A stretch of DNA of 64,000 nucleotides, taken from Gracilimonas sp. (GTDB taxonomy: Bacteria > Bacteroidota > Rhodothermia > Balneolales > Balneolaceae). Within the stretch, counting starts at the first letter, position 1. The number at the start of each line of letters is the position of its first letter. The stretch is from positions 620,001 to 684,000 of the forward strand of contig NZ_JAEPPI010000001.1 of the NCBI RefSeq assembly GCF_017641085.1, read 5' to 3'. This document shows positions 55,189 through 64,000 of the stretch, in pieces. A program made the translations under genes and the position numbers. The notes under the pieces were generated by a model. It was given only the letters and a program-made list of their open reading frames with translations, was not told the DNA's origin and made no database searches.

Positions 55189-55215
55189 TTAAGAAAATCT
55201 CACCCTGTCCGATAA
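55189..55215 (+). promoter_or_regulatory. FliA/sigma-28-type promoter, cheW-mcp operon
   Basis: TTAAGAAA (55189-55196), N11, TCCGATAA (55208-55215). The -35 is identical to that of the TonB-like gene. 91 bp before cheW. Confidence 0.68.
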
Positions 55216-55306
55216 ACTCATTAACAAACCAATAATTAAGCTTTTTGGTGAGGGGAACTCAGCTAATGAATCCTGCAAAGCCGGAAAGAAGCAAAACACT
55301 AACAAC

Positions 55307-55819
55307 ATGGAAGAAACACTGGTTAAAGAAAAAGAGGCCGAAGAACTGGGCCATTTAATAGCTGGCGGAAAATTTCTCAGCTTCTTTTTAGGTAAAGAGG
55401 AGTACGCTATTGAAATTTTAAAAGTGCAGGAAATTATTGGCCTCATGCCGATTACTCCTGTACCCAAAATGCCGAAGTACATTCGCGGGGTGTTAAACCT
55501 TAGAGGTAAAATTGTACCGGTAATGAATCTGCGGCTTCGCTTTGAACTGCCGGCGGTGGAAGACACCGACGAGACCTGCGTGATTGTTGTGCAGGAGGAT
55601 GATTACCTGATGGGCGTGCTGGTAGATAAAGTATCTGAAGTAGCCGACATCAAGGACAATCAGATTGAGGAAGTGCCTTCATTTGGTGTGAAGGGAAACA
55701 GCGAATACCTGGCCGGTATTGGTAAAGTTAAAGAGTCTGTAAAGATGATCGTTGATATCCATAAAGTACTATTTGATGTACCTGAAGAAGTTTTGGACAC
55801 AAACGAGACCGCAGCTTAA
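55307..55819 (+). CDS. cheW: Coupling protein CheW
   Basis: 170 residues. A CheW domain from about 22 (FLSFFLGKEEYAIEILKVQEIIG, PKYIRGVLNLRGKIVPVMNLR) to about 155. Couples the MCP encoded next to it with CheA, which is 12 kb upstream. The N-terminus has a short acidic leader. It is the only free-standing CheW gene in the window. Confidence 0.93.
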   Translation: MEETLVKEKEAEELGHLIAGGKFLSFFLGKEEYAIEILKVQEIIGLMPITPVPKMPKYIRGVLNLRGKIVPVMNLRLRFELPAVEDTDETCVIVVQEDDYLMGVLVDKVSEVADIKDNQIEEVPSFGVKGNSEYLAGIGKVKESVKMIVDIHKVLFDVPEEVLDTNETAA

Positions 55820-55858
55820 TTCAATAAATTCAATAAGTAAAAATAAGGTAACAGAACA

Positions 55859-57637
55859 ATGTCATCGATTAATAACTATTTAAACAACATCACCGGAGGA
55901 GGCAGTGCTTCGGAAGGTAGCTGGACTATTGGGAAAAGAATTTTCTTCCTGACCGCTTCCGCAGCGGTAGTAACACTGATACTCGGAGCCATTGCTTTAT
56001 TCTCCCTGAGTAAAATTCAGAGTAACACCACTTCTTTATCTGATATTTCATTTAATGAGTGGGGAACTGCGGCAGCGTTTGAGACAGCAGTTCGAAAAGC
56101 AGGCTACGAACACCTGCAGTTCACAAATACCAATGACGTTTCCTATATGGAAACGGCTCTTTCCAGATTCGAAAAAATCTATGGCGAATACGGAGAGTTT
56201 GAAGAGTATGTAGAAGCATACGATCTGCCGGTATTGGAAGAAAACATGGTGGGCCTTAAAGAGGTAATTGAAAGCTATGAAAGCAACCTTCAGGCATATC
56301 TTGATGCTACCCTGGCACTGGAGAATAATACCGATCCGTCTGAACTGACAAAAGTGAGTAATGCCTTATTCGAATCAGAGAGAAATGCTGCTATCGATTA
56401 TCAGGAGCTGCTGGATCGTTCAGTTGCAATCAATCAGGCTGCCGAAGATGGTGCACGAGCCCTTGCGAGCGACACTCAGACTACCGTAGATAATTATGTA
56501 TGGATTATTAGTGTAGTAGCGGTGCTTTCGGTATTAGGAGTATTGGCATTCGGGTTCTTCATTGGAAGGTCGATCAGCAATACACTGAAAAGTATCATAA
56601 ACAGACTGAAGAGCGGTTCTGAGCAAGTGAACGCTTCTTCTGAACAGCTGTCCGGCGCCAGCCAGCAATTGGCAGAAAGTGCCAGCGAGCAGGCGGCAAG
56701 TCTTCAGGAAACCACATCTTCTCTTGAAGAAATGGCAGCTCAAATCAAGCAAACCGATGATAACTCAAGTCAGGCTGAACTGGCCATGGATGAGTCGAAG
56801 CCGTTGGTTGAAAATGGTGTACAGGCCATGCAGCGTATGGTTCAGGCCATGAATGAAATCAAGAGTTCTGCCCAGGAAACATCCAAAATCATTAATACGA
56901 TCGATGATATTGCTTTCCAAACCAACTTGCTTGCATTGAATGCTGCTGTAGAAGCTGCGCGGGCAGGAGAGGCCGGAAAAGGTTTTGCTGTGGTGGCCGA
57001 AGAAGTACGTAACCTTGCTCAGCGAAGTGCGGAAGCCGCTCAGAATACATCAGAGCTGATCCAGAAGTCGCAGGCAAGTTCAGATCGTGGTTCAAGTGTA
57101 GCCGAAGAAGTATCAGAAAACCTGAAAGCGATCGAGCAAAGTATCGCAAGCGTAAGCACGCTGGTTGTTGAAATTTCAGCGGCATCCAAAGAGCAGGCCG
57201 TAGGCATTGAACAAATGACCTCGGTAATGACTGAAATGGACAACGTGGTTCAGAACAACGCTTCTTCATCTGAAGAATCAGCCAGTGCTGCCGAAGAGCT
57301 TTCTTCTCAGGCTAATGAACTGAATACCATTATTGGCGAGTTGGTCGGACTTGTTGGCGGCGGAAGCTCAGCTAATATCGGAAACGGAACATTCATTCAG
57401 CAGTCGCAACAGCAGTCACCCATCAGCAAAACCCTTGCAAACGGTTTCGTTAATGGAAACGGCAAAGGCAAAGGCCATAACGGACACAGCAATGGTAACG
57501 GGAACGGGAATGGACATCACAACGGAAATGGATCAAACAGAGCTCATGCAAACGGGCATTCCAACGGTTCTTCCAAAAGAGTAGAAGCGCACGAATTAAT
57601 CCCTTTCGAGGATGATGATGACTTCAGTGATTTCTAG
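55859..57637 (+). CDS. Methyl-accepting chemotaxis protein with Asn/Gly/His tail
   Basis: 592 residues. Transmembrane helices at about 29-50 and 213-235 enclose a helical periplasmic sensor domain. The second helix leads, after about 30 residues and no complete HAMP domain, into the methylated coiled coil; the hairpin tip is [21 protein letters not shown] (about 348). Behind the coiled coil lies a low-complexity tail (about 520-575, repeats of NGNG and HNGNG), ending [13 protein letters not shown]. The ligand is unknown. Confidence 0.92.
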   Translation: MSSINNYLNNITGGGSASEGSWTIGKRIFFLTASAAVVTLILGAIALFSLSKIQSNTTSLSDISFNEWGTAAAFETAVRKAGYEHLQFTNTNDVSYMETALSRFEKIYGEYGEFEEYVEAYDLPVLEENMVGLKEVIESYESNLQAYLDATLALENNTDPSELTKVSNALFESERNAAIDYQELLDRSVAINQAAEDGARALASDTQTTVDNYVWIISVVAVLSVLGVLAFGFFIGRSISNTLKSIINRLKSGSEQVNASSEQLSGASQQLAESASEQAASLQETTSSLEEMAAQIKQTDDNSSQAELAMDESKPLVENGVQAMQRMVQAMNEIKSSAQETSKIINTIDDIAFQTNLLALNAAVEAARAGEAGKGFAVVAEEVRNLAQRSAEAAQNTSELIQKSQASSDRGSSVAEEVSENLKAIEQSIASVSTLVVEISAASKEQAVGIEQMTSVMTEMDNVVQNNASSSEESASAAEELSSQANELNTIIGELVGLVGGGSSANIGNGTFIQQSQQQSPISKTLANGFVNGNGKGKGHNGHSNGNGNGNGHHNGNGSNRAHANGHSNGSSKRVEAHELIPFEDDDDFSDF

Positions 57638-57670
57638 CCAGGCCACTACATAAAAGTAACAACTTGCTGT

Positions 57671-57696
57671 AGAGGATCTGGTTTCCCGGATCCTCT
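57671..57696 (+). other. Intercistronic hairpin
   Basis: Arms AGAGGATCTGG (57671-57681) and CCGGATCCTCT (57686-57696) pair over 11 bp with one T-G wobble; loop TTTC. No T-run follows, so it may be a processing or attenuation element between mcp and the next gene. Confidence 0.75.
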
Positions 57697-57725
57697 ATTC
57701 AAGTATAAATAACAGAGAGGTTAAC

Positions 57726-58130
57726 ATGGATCAAATACCAACAGACTTAGAGATCATTGAGGATATTTACTATCGCTACTATGATGAGTACAAGAAGTAC
57801 GCTAAGGACGAACCGGACCGGATTGCCCGAATCCGCGTACCCGTAAACATCCAGGAAATAGCGGATGCTTGTGGTGTTGATGAAGACATGATCTTCGGGC
57901 GATTGTACTACCACTTCAACAAAAAGTACAGCTATAAGAATGAGGATGGAGACATTACCACATTCTTTATGTCCGAAAAGTTTGAAGGGCTGAGTGTGAA
58001 CTACCCGTTGGTGTCGGCGGTATTGGCCGATCTGAGTTCAGAAAAAAAGCGAACCACTTTATTTATAACAATTTCTGCTGTGGCGGTGATGCTGTCGGTC
58101 GTTGCAGTGGTTCTGGCTCTGGTTCTTTGA
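57726..58130 (+). CDS. Tail-anchored membrane protein, function unknown
   Basis: 134 residues. The N-terminal cytoplasmic part (about 1-105) is alpha/beta, with a segment (VNIQEIADACGVDEDMIFGRLYYHF) that looks like a helix-turn-helix. A single C-terminal transmembrane helix (about 111-133) ends the protein, so it would be tail-anchored with the N-part in the cytoplasm. It sits between mcp and a receiver gene, suggesting an accessory role in signalling (inference). No family recognised. Confidence 0.75.
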   Translation: MDQIPTDLEIIEDIYYRYYDEYKKYAKDEPDRIARIRVPVNIQEIADACGVDEDMIFGRLYYHFNKKYSYKNEDGDITTFFMSEKFEGLSVNYPLVSAVLADLSSEKKRTTLFITISAVAVMLSVVAVVLALVL

Positions 58131-58185
58131 GCCGGAATTTATTTACAGACGGTTTTATCAAATCTAATAGTTAGGAGCAGTAGGG

Positions 58186-58587
58186 ATGAAGATAAATGTA
58201 CTGATTGTTGAGGATGATGCTGCAATGAGAGTAGTGCTGAGAAGCACGGTACTTTCGGCAGATCTGGATGTTGAAGTGGCTGAAATTTTTGAAGCCGAAA
58301 ATGGGAAGGAAGGACTGGAAGTCCTGGAAAAAGAAAAGGTAGATATGATGTTGGTTGACATCTACATGCCCATTATGGACGGACTGGAAATGCTGGATTA
58401 TGCCCGCGACCATCCGAAGATGGCAGATATACCGGCCATCGTAGTTTCTTCCGAGAATAACGAAGACCGCATTGATGCCATTTTAAGGCAGGGGCTGGGT
58501 TTTGTGCATAAACCACTGACCCATCTTCTGCTGAAAGACAAAATCAGTGAGATGATTAATACTAAGAGAAGTGATGAAACCGGGTAA
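58186..58587 (+). CDS. CheY-like response regulator
   Basis: 133 residues. VEDDAAMR, phospho-Asp in LVDIYMPIMDG, Ser in VVSSEN, Lys in HKPLT. RBS TAGGAGCAG well before the ATG. Fourth gene of the cheW operon and likely the partner of the kinase that follows. Confidence 0.9.
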   Translation: MKINVLIVEDDAAMRVVLRSTVLSADLDVEVAEIFEAENGKEGLEVLEKEKVDMMLVDIYMPIMDGLEMLDYARDHPKMADIPAIVVSSENNEDRIDAILRQGLGFVHKPLTHLLLKDKISEMINTKRSDETG

Positions 58588-58645
58588 GGTTTCATTCACA
58601 TATACAAAGCCGAGAACTAATTACACTGCCATGAGGAGATGAACG

Positions 58646-59986
58646 ATGAAAAATTCTTCACCTAAGAAAAAACTCACCGAAGTTTTACAGAAGGGTGCGA
58701 AGCTTAATCCGGAGGGTAATAGTTGTCGGCTCAATTATTTGGAAACAAATTCTTCCCTTAAAGTTGAGGGGGATTCTGGGTTGAAGAATAAGATGGCCAA
58801 GGCACCCCTCCGTAAAATTCAAAAGAATAAACAGGAGCAACCTGAAAAAGAAATTTCGCTTCCCTCTCAAAGTAAAATAATCCGACTGATCAGAAATCAC
58901 TCCGGTAATATGTTCCAACCGTCTTTTGGCGACCCTACAAAGCTGGGCGTGGCCAAAAATCCATATTACAAGTTCAGTAAAGTGGCAGAATTGAGCCCGG
59001 CGCTCATCCTTATTGCAGACAGGCAGGGGTTTATTGAGTATGCAAATCCAAGTTTTTTAAAACTCTCACAGTACAAAGAAGAAGAGGTAATTGGCTGCGG
59101 GCTCGAGATGTTCAAATCCAGCCTCGACTATCAACAGCAGTACACCGAATTGAAAACGGCGATAGGCAATGGTGAGGAATGGAAAGGGGAGCTGATTAAT
59201 AATAAAAAAAGAGGCGGCACTTTCGTGTTTTCGGCTACGCTTACGCCGGTACGGAATGAATACGACTTTATCACGAGCTACATCATGGTTGGGCAGGATA
59301 TTACTCCCTTTCGCGAGACTGAAAAGGAGTTGAAGATGGCGGTAGAGGAGAAAACGGTTCTTTTGTCAGAACTGCACCATCGCGTTAAAAATAACCTGGC
59401 TATTATATCGGGCCTCATGCAGTTACAAGCCTTCACCGAAGGCAACGAGAGCGTTCAGTCTAAACTGTATTCCAGCGTAGGGCGTGTTCAGGCTATGGCG
59501 AACATGCACGAGTTGTTGTATGAATCGGGGAGTTTCAGTCAGCTGGAATTTGGGCAGAACCTGAAGAAAATAGTTACCTCCATTTCTAAAATGTACTATG
59601 AGCTGACTCAAAAAATTGATGTAAAACTGGATGTGGAATCGGTGATGCTGAATATTAACCAGGCCCATCCCTGTTCGTTGATTATGAATGAGGTGATTAC
59701 CAATGCGTACAAGCATGCCTTTACCAAAGCGGAGTCAGGCAAGATCCGCATTCAGCTTTATAACCAGGAACAAACGGTATATATATCCATTGCGGATAAC
59801 GGTTCGGGCCTGCCGGAAGACTTTGACATTGACCGGGATAAAACCCTGGGGAATACCTTACTCAAAACCCTGGTAAAACAGCTGAACGGAACCTATCAAT
59901 ATATATCTGATGAGGGAGGTACCACCTTCACCCTGTGTTTTCAGAAAGAGAATATAAAGGGTTCAGCCGGGGCTCATTTACATTAG
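58646..59986 (+). CDS. PAS sensor histidine kinase, HisKA_2 type
   Basis: 446 residues, soluble. A basic N-terminal segment of about 110 residues without family, a PAS domain (about 115-225; LILIADRQGFIEYANPSFLKLSQY), then HisKA_2 with SELHHRVKNNLAIISGLMQLQ (His about 243) and HATPase (NEVITNAYKHAF, DNGSGLP, GNTLLKTLVKQL). It is close in its kinase core to the C-terminus of the convergent 1150-residue kinase. Last gene of the cheW operon. Confidence 0.9.
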   Translation: MKNSSPKKKLTEVLQKGAKLNPEGNSCRLNYLETNSSLKVEGDSGLKNKMAKAPLRKIQKNKQEQPEKEISLPSQSKIIRLIRNHSGNMFQPSFGDPTKLGVAKNPYYKFSKVAELSPALILIADRQGFIEYANPSFLKLSQYKEEEVIGCGLEMFKSSLDYQQQYTELKTAIGNGEEWKGELINNKKRGGTFVFSATLTPVRNEYDFITSYIMVGQDITPFRETEKELKMAVEEKTVLLSELHHRVKNNLAIISGLMQLQAFTEGNESVQSKLYSSVGRVQAMANMHELLYESGSFSQLEFGQNLKKIVTSISKMYYELTQKIDVKLDVESVMLNINQAHPCSLIMNEVITNAYKHAFTKAESGKIRIQLYNQEQTVYISIADNGSGLPEDFDIDRDKTLGNTLLKTLVKQLNGTYQYISDEGGTTFTLCFQKENIKGSAGAHLH

Positions 59987-59999
59987 CCAAGTGCCGGTG

Positions 60000-62900
60000 T
60001 TAAAAGAAATTGCTTGAGGCTCCTTTTAATTCGGATACGGGTTTAAACTCAACGGTAAAACTGCTTCCCTTTTTGGGGTTATTACGCTCCAGATTGGCAT
60101 TCAGCTGGCTGGCTAATGTTTTTAAAAGAGTAAAACCCAAAGAGGTAGAATGGTTCATATCAAAATCAGGAGGGAGCCCTATTCCATCATCGGAAAGAGT
60201 CAATTTGATGATTCCCTTTCCGGATTTGTTTAATGCAATGTTTATAATTCCTTTTTCCCTCCCTTTGAACGCGTGTTTATAACTATTGGTCAGCAACTCG
60301 TTTACAATTAATGCAAGGGGTATAGCCTGATTAATATTAAGCTGAATATCACTGACTTTTAATTTAATCCGGACATCAGTTTCGGTGGGTACGGAACTTT
60401 CAACATGTTGTACCAGCTTCTGTATATTCTCTTTCATGCTGATCTGGGAAAAGCTTTCAGACTGGTAAAGCTGCTCATGAATTAGAGATATGGATTTAAT
60501 CCGGCTTTGGCTGTCCGACAGCAGGTTAAAGGTTTCTTCACTATCTGTCTGGAAGGCCTGCAGCTGAAGAAAACCGGATACCAGGGCGAGGTTATTCTTT
60601 ACCCGGTGATGAATTTCCATGAGCATGGTTTCCTGATCATTGAGGGATTTCATCAAAGACTGTTCGGTAATTTTTTTGGCGTTAATGTCCTGAAAACTTC
60701 CATAAATCCTAACGCAGGTGTCTCCTGAAAACTCCGCCTTTCCCATGGCCCGAACCCACTTCTCGTTTCCTTTAGCGGTAATAATCTGCAGTTCCACATC
60801 GTAGGGCTCACCATTTTCAATGGCATTCTCAACTACTTCATTAATTCTTTCCCTGCTTTCACCTTCTTTATAAAACTTAAGAGCTTCATCCACGTTGGGT
60901 TTGTAATCTGTATCCACCTCATGGATTTGCTTGGTTGCCTCTGTCCAATGCAGCTCATTCTTAATTAAGTCATACTCCCAGGCACCAATCTTGGCTATTT
61001 CCTGTGCTTGGGAGTATAACTCCCGGGTGTGAACCTGATCTGAAATATCAATACCGGTACCCAGTATATAGTTGTTTCCGTTTTCCTCGAAGTGGGCTCC
61101 GGTCAGGTAATAGTAGGGTAATTTCCCGCTTTTGGTTCTAATCCTGGAGATTAGGCTGGCACTGCCTTCCGTAAAGGCTTTCTGTATAGCTTCAGTAACA
61201 CGAGGTTGATCTTCCGGCTCATAAAAATCAATTGGGTTCATAGTATCAATCTCTTCCCTTGAATAGCCAAGAGTATTAATGAAGTCATCATTTATCCGCA
61301 CGTAATTTCCATCCTCATCCAATACGTAGAACAATCCCGGGATGGAATTAATCGCCCGATCAATAAATCGTTTTTCCCACTTAAGCTCATCTTCAATTTT
61401 TTTTCGGTCGGTTATATTCAGTCCGGATCCAATTATGTATCTATTACCATTCAGCTCGTCAACAATTCCTGTAATCAGGAAGGGTATTTTATCTCCCTCT
61501 TTGGTAATAATGTTCAGTTCCGTTTCGGCTAGGCCGGTTTCAAAAGCCTCGTTAAAACTTTCCAGGGCCGCTTCATGGTCTTCAGTAGCTACAAAATTAA
61601 AGTAACTCTTTTGGAGCACCTCAGGATTATAATCCAGCATTTCCTGTAGCTGTTTATTGACCCGTTCAACCATGCCGTTCTCATTCAGGATGAAGAATAT
61701 TCCCGGCAGGCTATTAACTATTTTCTCATTCAGTTTGGATTGCTGCTTCAGTTTCTCTTCATAGTTCTTACGATCCGAAATATCGCGCGTAGAGGTTTGT
61801 ATTTCATAAACTTCCCCTGAATCAGGGTTTCTTAAGCTTTTACTGGTTGTTTCTACCCAATTCCATCCTCCTTTTTTTTGCCTTATGCGGTAAACTACGG
61901 TAGAGATGTCCTCAGATGTGGTGATATCGCGATGACTGTCTGCTATTTTTTCAAGATCATCAGGGTGGAAATAATCGTAGGCATTGGTGCCGAGTAACTC
62001 TTCAGGAGCATACCCCATTAATGTTTCAGAAGCTGGAGAGACATACAAATAAGTGCCATCCGGTGCATGTCTGGATATCATATCGGTTGAGTTTTTGGAA
62101 ATCAGCCGATATCGTTCTTTTTCAGATTCAAGCAACTCTAAATTGTGCTTTCGCTCCAGCAAAAGGCTCATTTGATTACTCACATCTATCAGTACATCTT
62201 CAATCACCTTACATTGCTCTTCTTCTGTGCGAGAGTAAAACTCTAATACAATTTCGGTTCGCCCGTTTAGAGTGATGGGCAGCAAAAGTCCGGTTTTAAT
62301 CCCGGCATTCAGAGCTTCATCTTTTCTCAGGTAGTTCTGTGTTATATTTTCATTCTGTAACCAAAGTGGTTCTTTTTGTGCTGCAACTTGCCCTACATAT
62401 CCTTGCTTTTTCTTGAATACCAGGTTTTTAGTTTTGTGCAGAAAATTTTGAATGGACTTGCCCCGTACCGACTTAGATATTAAAGTGGATGACTTAAACA
62501 GAACAGATTCTTCATTCACATCTTTAACATAAATGTGGCCGATATCCCATCCCAGGTAGTCATTAATTCTTTCCAGGCAATCATTAAGTGATTGTTGATA
62601 AGAGGTATTATTATTTAAAATTTGGGCAATATCATTCTTCAGTTGCTCCACTTTCTGTTGATCTTGTAATTTGCGTTGGGCAGCTTTTCTTTCTCGGATG
62701 TCTCTTATAATACTATAGGATAATAATTGACCATCCGCTGTTTCAACGATCCTTGATGTGGTTTCTACCGGTATCTCAGATCCATCTTTATGTTTCATTA
62801 CCATTTCACCTTTAAACTGGTAATTCTTCTGCCGGATTTGAAGTATTTCCTTTGTATTTATTTTATTCTCAAACAGGATATCGGAGCGTTTTAATTTTAG

Positions 62901-63452
62901 AAACTCTTTTTTTGAATACCCAAGCAGTTCACAAATAGAGGGGTTTACATCCAGAATTTCTCCCTCAGAATTGGGCAAGCCGATAATGATTCCGTCCAGG
63001 CTGGTTTCATATAATAAGCTATACCGTTCCTCTGATTTGCTTAACTTCAGCTCAGCTGTTCTTCTCTTATGGATTTCATGGGCTTCCATAAGAGCACGTT
63101 TGCATACCTGCACCAACCTTTCCTTAATATTGTTTTTTATAAGGAAATCAACAGCTCCTCTTTTAATAAGTTCCGCAGCTTTCTCATCACCTACAGTAGC
63201 TGAAACGATGATAAGAGGGGTATCCGGATGAAATTCATTCTTAAGGTCAATGGCATCAATGCCGGTTATATCAGGCAGGCGAAAATCGGAAATAATAAGA
63301 TCCGGTTCATGTTCAGCAAGAGCATCTATATAGGTTTTACTGTTTTTTGTGAGAATGATTTCTTCGAAATGCTCTTTCGAACGTTCCAGGTACCGCTTCA
63401 TTAAAGAAGCATCTGCCTTATTATCTTCAAGAATTAAAATGGTGTAACCCAT
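60000..63452 (-). CDS. Multi-PAS receiver-histidine kinase (REC-PAS-GAF-PAS4-HisKA_2-HATPase)
   Basis: 1150 residues, soluble. Receiver (1-120; phospho-Asp in ISDFRLPDITG), PAS (about 145-260), GAF (275-440), four PAS domains (about 450-945), HisKA_2 with MEIHHRVKNNLALVSGFLQLQ (about 955) and HATPase (NELLTNSYKHAF, DDGIGLP). The last PAS ([25 protein letters not shown]) is close to the PAS_3 of the kinase at 49727. Follows a receiver gene by 29 bp and belongs to its operon. Confidence 0.92.
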   Translation of the reverse strand: MGYTILILEDNKADASLMKRYLERSKEHFEEIILTKNSKTYIDALAEHEPDLIISDFRLPDITGIDAIDLKNEFHPDTPLIIVSATVGDEKAAELIKRGAVDFLIKNNIKERLVQVCKRALMEAHEIHKRRTAELKLSKSEERYSLLYETSLDGIIIGLPNSEGEILDVNPSICELLGYSKKEFLKLKRSDILFENKINTKEILQIRQKNYQFKGEMVMKHKDGSEIPVETTSRIVETADGQLLSYSIIRDIRERKAAQRKLQDQQKVEQLKNDIAQILNNNTSYQQSLNDCLERINDYLGWDIGHIYVKDVNEESVLFKSSTLISKSVRGKSIQNFLHKTKNLVFKKKQGYVGQVAAQKEPLWLQNENITQNYLRKDEALNAGIKTGLLLPITLNGRTEIVLEFYSRTEEEQCKVIEDVLIDVSNQMSLLLERKHNLELLESEKERYRLISKNSTDMISRHAPDGTYLYVSPASETLMGYAPEELLGTNAYDYFHPDDLEKIADSHRDITTSEDISTVVYRIRQKKGGWNWVETTSKSLRNPDSGEVYEIQTSTRDISDRKNYEEKLKQQSKLNEKIVNSLPGIFFILNENGMVERVNKQLQEMLDYNPEVLQKSYFNFVATEDHEAALESFNEAFETGLAETELNIITKEGDKIPFLITGIVDELNGNRYIIGSGLNITDRKKIEDELKWEKRFIDRAINSIPGLFYVLDEDGNYVRINDDFINTLGYSREEIDTMNPIDFYEPEDQPRVTEAIQKAFTEGSASLISRIRTKSGKLPYYYLTGAHFEENGNNYILGTGIDISDQVHTRELYSQAQEIAKIGAWEYDLIKNELHWTEATKQIHEVDTDYKPNVDEALKFYKEGESRERINEVVENAIENGEPYDVELQIITAKGNEKWVRAMGKAEFSGDTCVRIYGSFQDINAKKITEQSLMKSLNDQETMLMEIHHRVKNNLALVSGFLQLQAFQTDSEETFNLLSDSQSRIKSISLIHEQLYQSESFSQISMKENIQKLVQHVESSVPTETDVRIKLKVSDIQLNINQAIPLALIVNELLTNSYKHAFKGREKGIINIALNKSGKGIIKLTLSDDGIGLPPDFDMNHSTSLGFTLLKTLASQLNANLERNNPKKGSSFTVEFKPVSELKGASSNFF

Positions 63453-63481
63453 GATACTGTTTTAGGGGTTTTGTTTGGTAA

Positions 63482-63925
63482 TTAGTCGTTGGTTGGCTGA
63501 TTGAGCAGAAGCCAGTACAGGCCAACCTCAGCTACGGAATCCATAAACTTACTGAAGTCTACCGGCTTCACGATGTAACTGTTCACTCCATATTCATAGC
63601 TTTGAACAATATCCTGTTCTTCTTTGGAAGAGGTCATGATTACCACCGGCAGCTTCTTAGTTACGGGGTTACTTCGAATCTCTTTGAGAACCTCAAGCCC
63701 ATCTACCTTAGGCATTTTAAGATCCAGTAATACGACTTTAGGTTTATCGTTGATTGAGCGATCCGCGTATCTTCCTTTAGCAAACAGATATTCGAGGGCT
63801 TCTTCACCGTCTTTGACCCAAACAACTTTGTTGCTGAGCTTTTTTTTCTTGAGTGCTCTGAGGGTTAAGTCTGCATCTCGTTTATTATCTTCTACTAACA
63901 ATATTTCTACTGATCGTTCTGTCAT
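63482..63925 (-). CDS. Response regulator (Rcp1-like single receiver)
   Basis: 147 residues. [18 protein letters not shown], phospho-Asp in [11 protein letters not shown], Thr in IMTSS, Lys in IVKPVDF. The loop [15 protein letters not shown] and overall length match Rcp1-type receivers that partner phytochrome-like or PAS kinases. It lies between the partial kinase upstream and the long kinase downstream on the same strand. Confidence 0.92.
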   Translation of the reverse strand: MTERSVEILLVEDNKRDADLTLRALKKKKLSNKVVWVKDGEEALEYLFAKGRYADRSINDKPKVVLLDLKMPKVDGLEVLKEIRSNPVTKKLPVVIMTSSKEEQDIVQSYEYGVNSYIVKPVDFSKFMDSVAEVGLYWLLLNQPTND

Positions 63926-63940
63926 TATCCGTTGTATTTT

Positions 63941-64000
63941 TAATTAATGTCTGCCGGAAGTGAAAAGTATATGGTGGTGCCTTCTCCGGGGGTGCTATCG
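63941..64000 (-). CDS. C-terminal end of a probable histidine kinase (partial)
   Basis: On the minus strand the last 19 or so codons before a TAA (63941-63943) read approximately [18 protein letters not shown], the typical last strand of a HATPase domain (GxGT.. F.. LP). The rest is beyond the window. Only 15 bp separate it from the receiver gene, so the two form an operon. Confidence 0.65.

Larger units (their letters stand above)
54369..55306 (+). other. 938-bp intergenic region with repeats, before cheW
   Basis: No gene. After the terminator at 54409-54447 there are three copies of a GTCATCCTGAGCG...GAATGAC repeat and, at 54661-54750, a further structured stretch. The last 190 bp hold the cheW promoter. 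Confidence 0.7.

Overview
The window reads as a chromosome segment of a Gram-negative bacterium of the Bacteroidota/Rhodothermota/Balneolota kind, most likely Balneolota (inference). Three secreted proteins end in an NPFNP-type type IX secretion sorting tail, lipoproteins and outer-membrane barrels are common, GC is moderate, and one promoter fits the Bacteroidota TTG / TAnnTTTG pattern. No rRNA, tRNA, CRISPR array, phage or insertion sequence was seen.

Layout. 0-6 kb: cell-envelope genes (lipoproteins, a family-3 glycosidase and a GH39-like glycosidase with sorting tails). 6-12.8 kb: metabolism and envelope stress (pdxB, a pyrimidine-nucleoside phosphorylase, a PspA operon whose second gene is a partial PspA paralogue, an enoyl-CoA hydratase, a CNNM/CorC protein). 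12.8-14.6 kb: a tandem AAA ATPase. 14.6-17.5 kb: a mosaic AT-rich locus of secreted proteins bracketed by a 111-bp direct repeat. 17.5-21.1 kb: phosphofructokinase, NAD(P)-binding protein, azurin and a Gfo/Idh/MocA oxidoreductase. 21.2-28 kb: a TetR-controlled efflux operon (tetR, tolC-like, hlyD-like, two ABC ATPases, two permeases) with a palindromic operator on its promoter. 28-34 kb: glycosyltransferase, DUF547 protein, barrel protein, GAF kinase, a propeller lipoprotein and an LCIB-type carbonic anhydrase homologue. 34-36 kb: a DEAD-box RNA helicase with a long leader.

36-64 kb is a signalling district. A chemosensory operon (40.0-48.8 kb) encodes receiver, CheX, CheA, CheR, CheD, receiver, receiver, CheX, CheB, CheB and receiver. 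A separate operon (55.3-60.0 kb) encodes CheW, one MCP, a tail-anchored protein, a receiver and a HisKA_2 kinase. Hybrid and multi-PAS kinases, a kinase-like protein with a decayed ATP site, and a TonB-C-like periplasmic protein lie around and between them. No flagellar or pilus gene is in the window.

The most interesting observation is that the CheA operon, the TonB-like gene and the cheW-mcp operon each carry an almost identical FliA/sigma-28-type promoter, TTAAGRAA-N11-KCCGATAA, with exact N11 spacing. A fourth, weaker copy lies before the frameshifted PAS/GAF kinase gene. This joins scattered units into one probable regulon and draws in a TonB-like protein. Other points worth attention are the repeat-bracketed mosaic locus, the PspA partial duplication, the single-base frameshift in the kinase at 49.69 kb, and the LCIB-like carbonic anhydrase.
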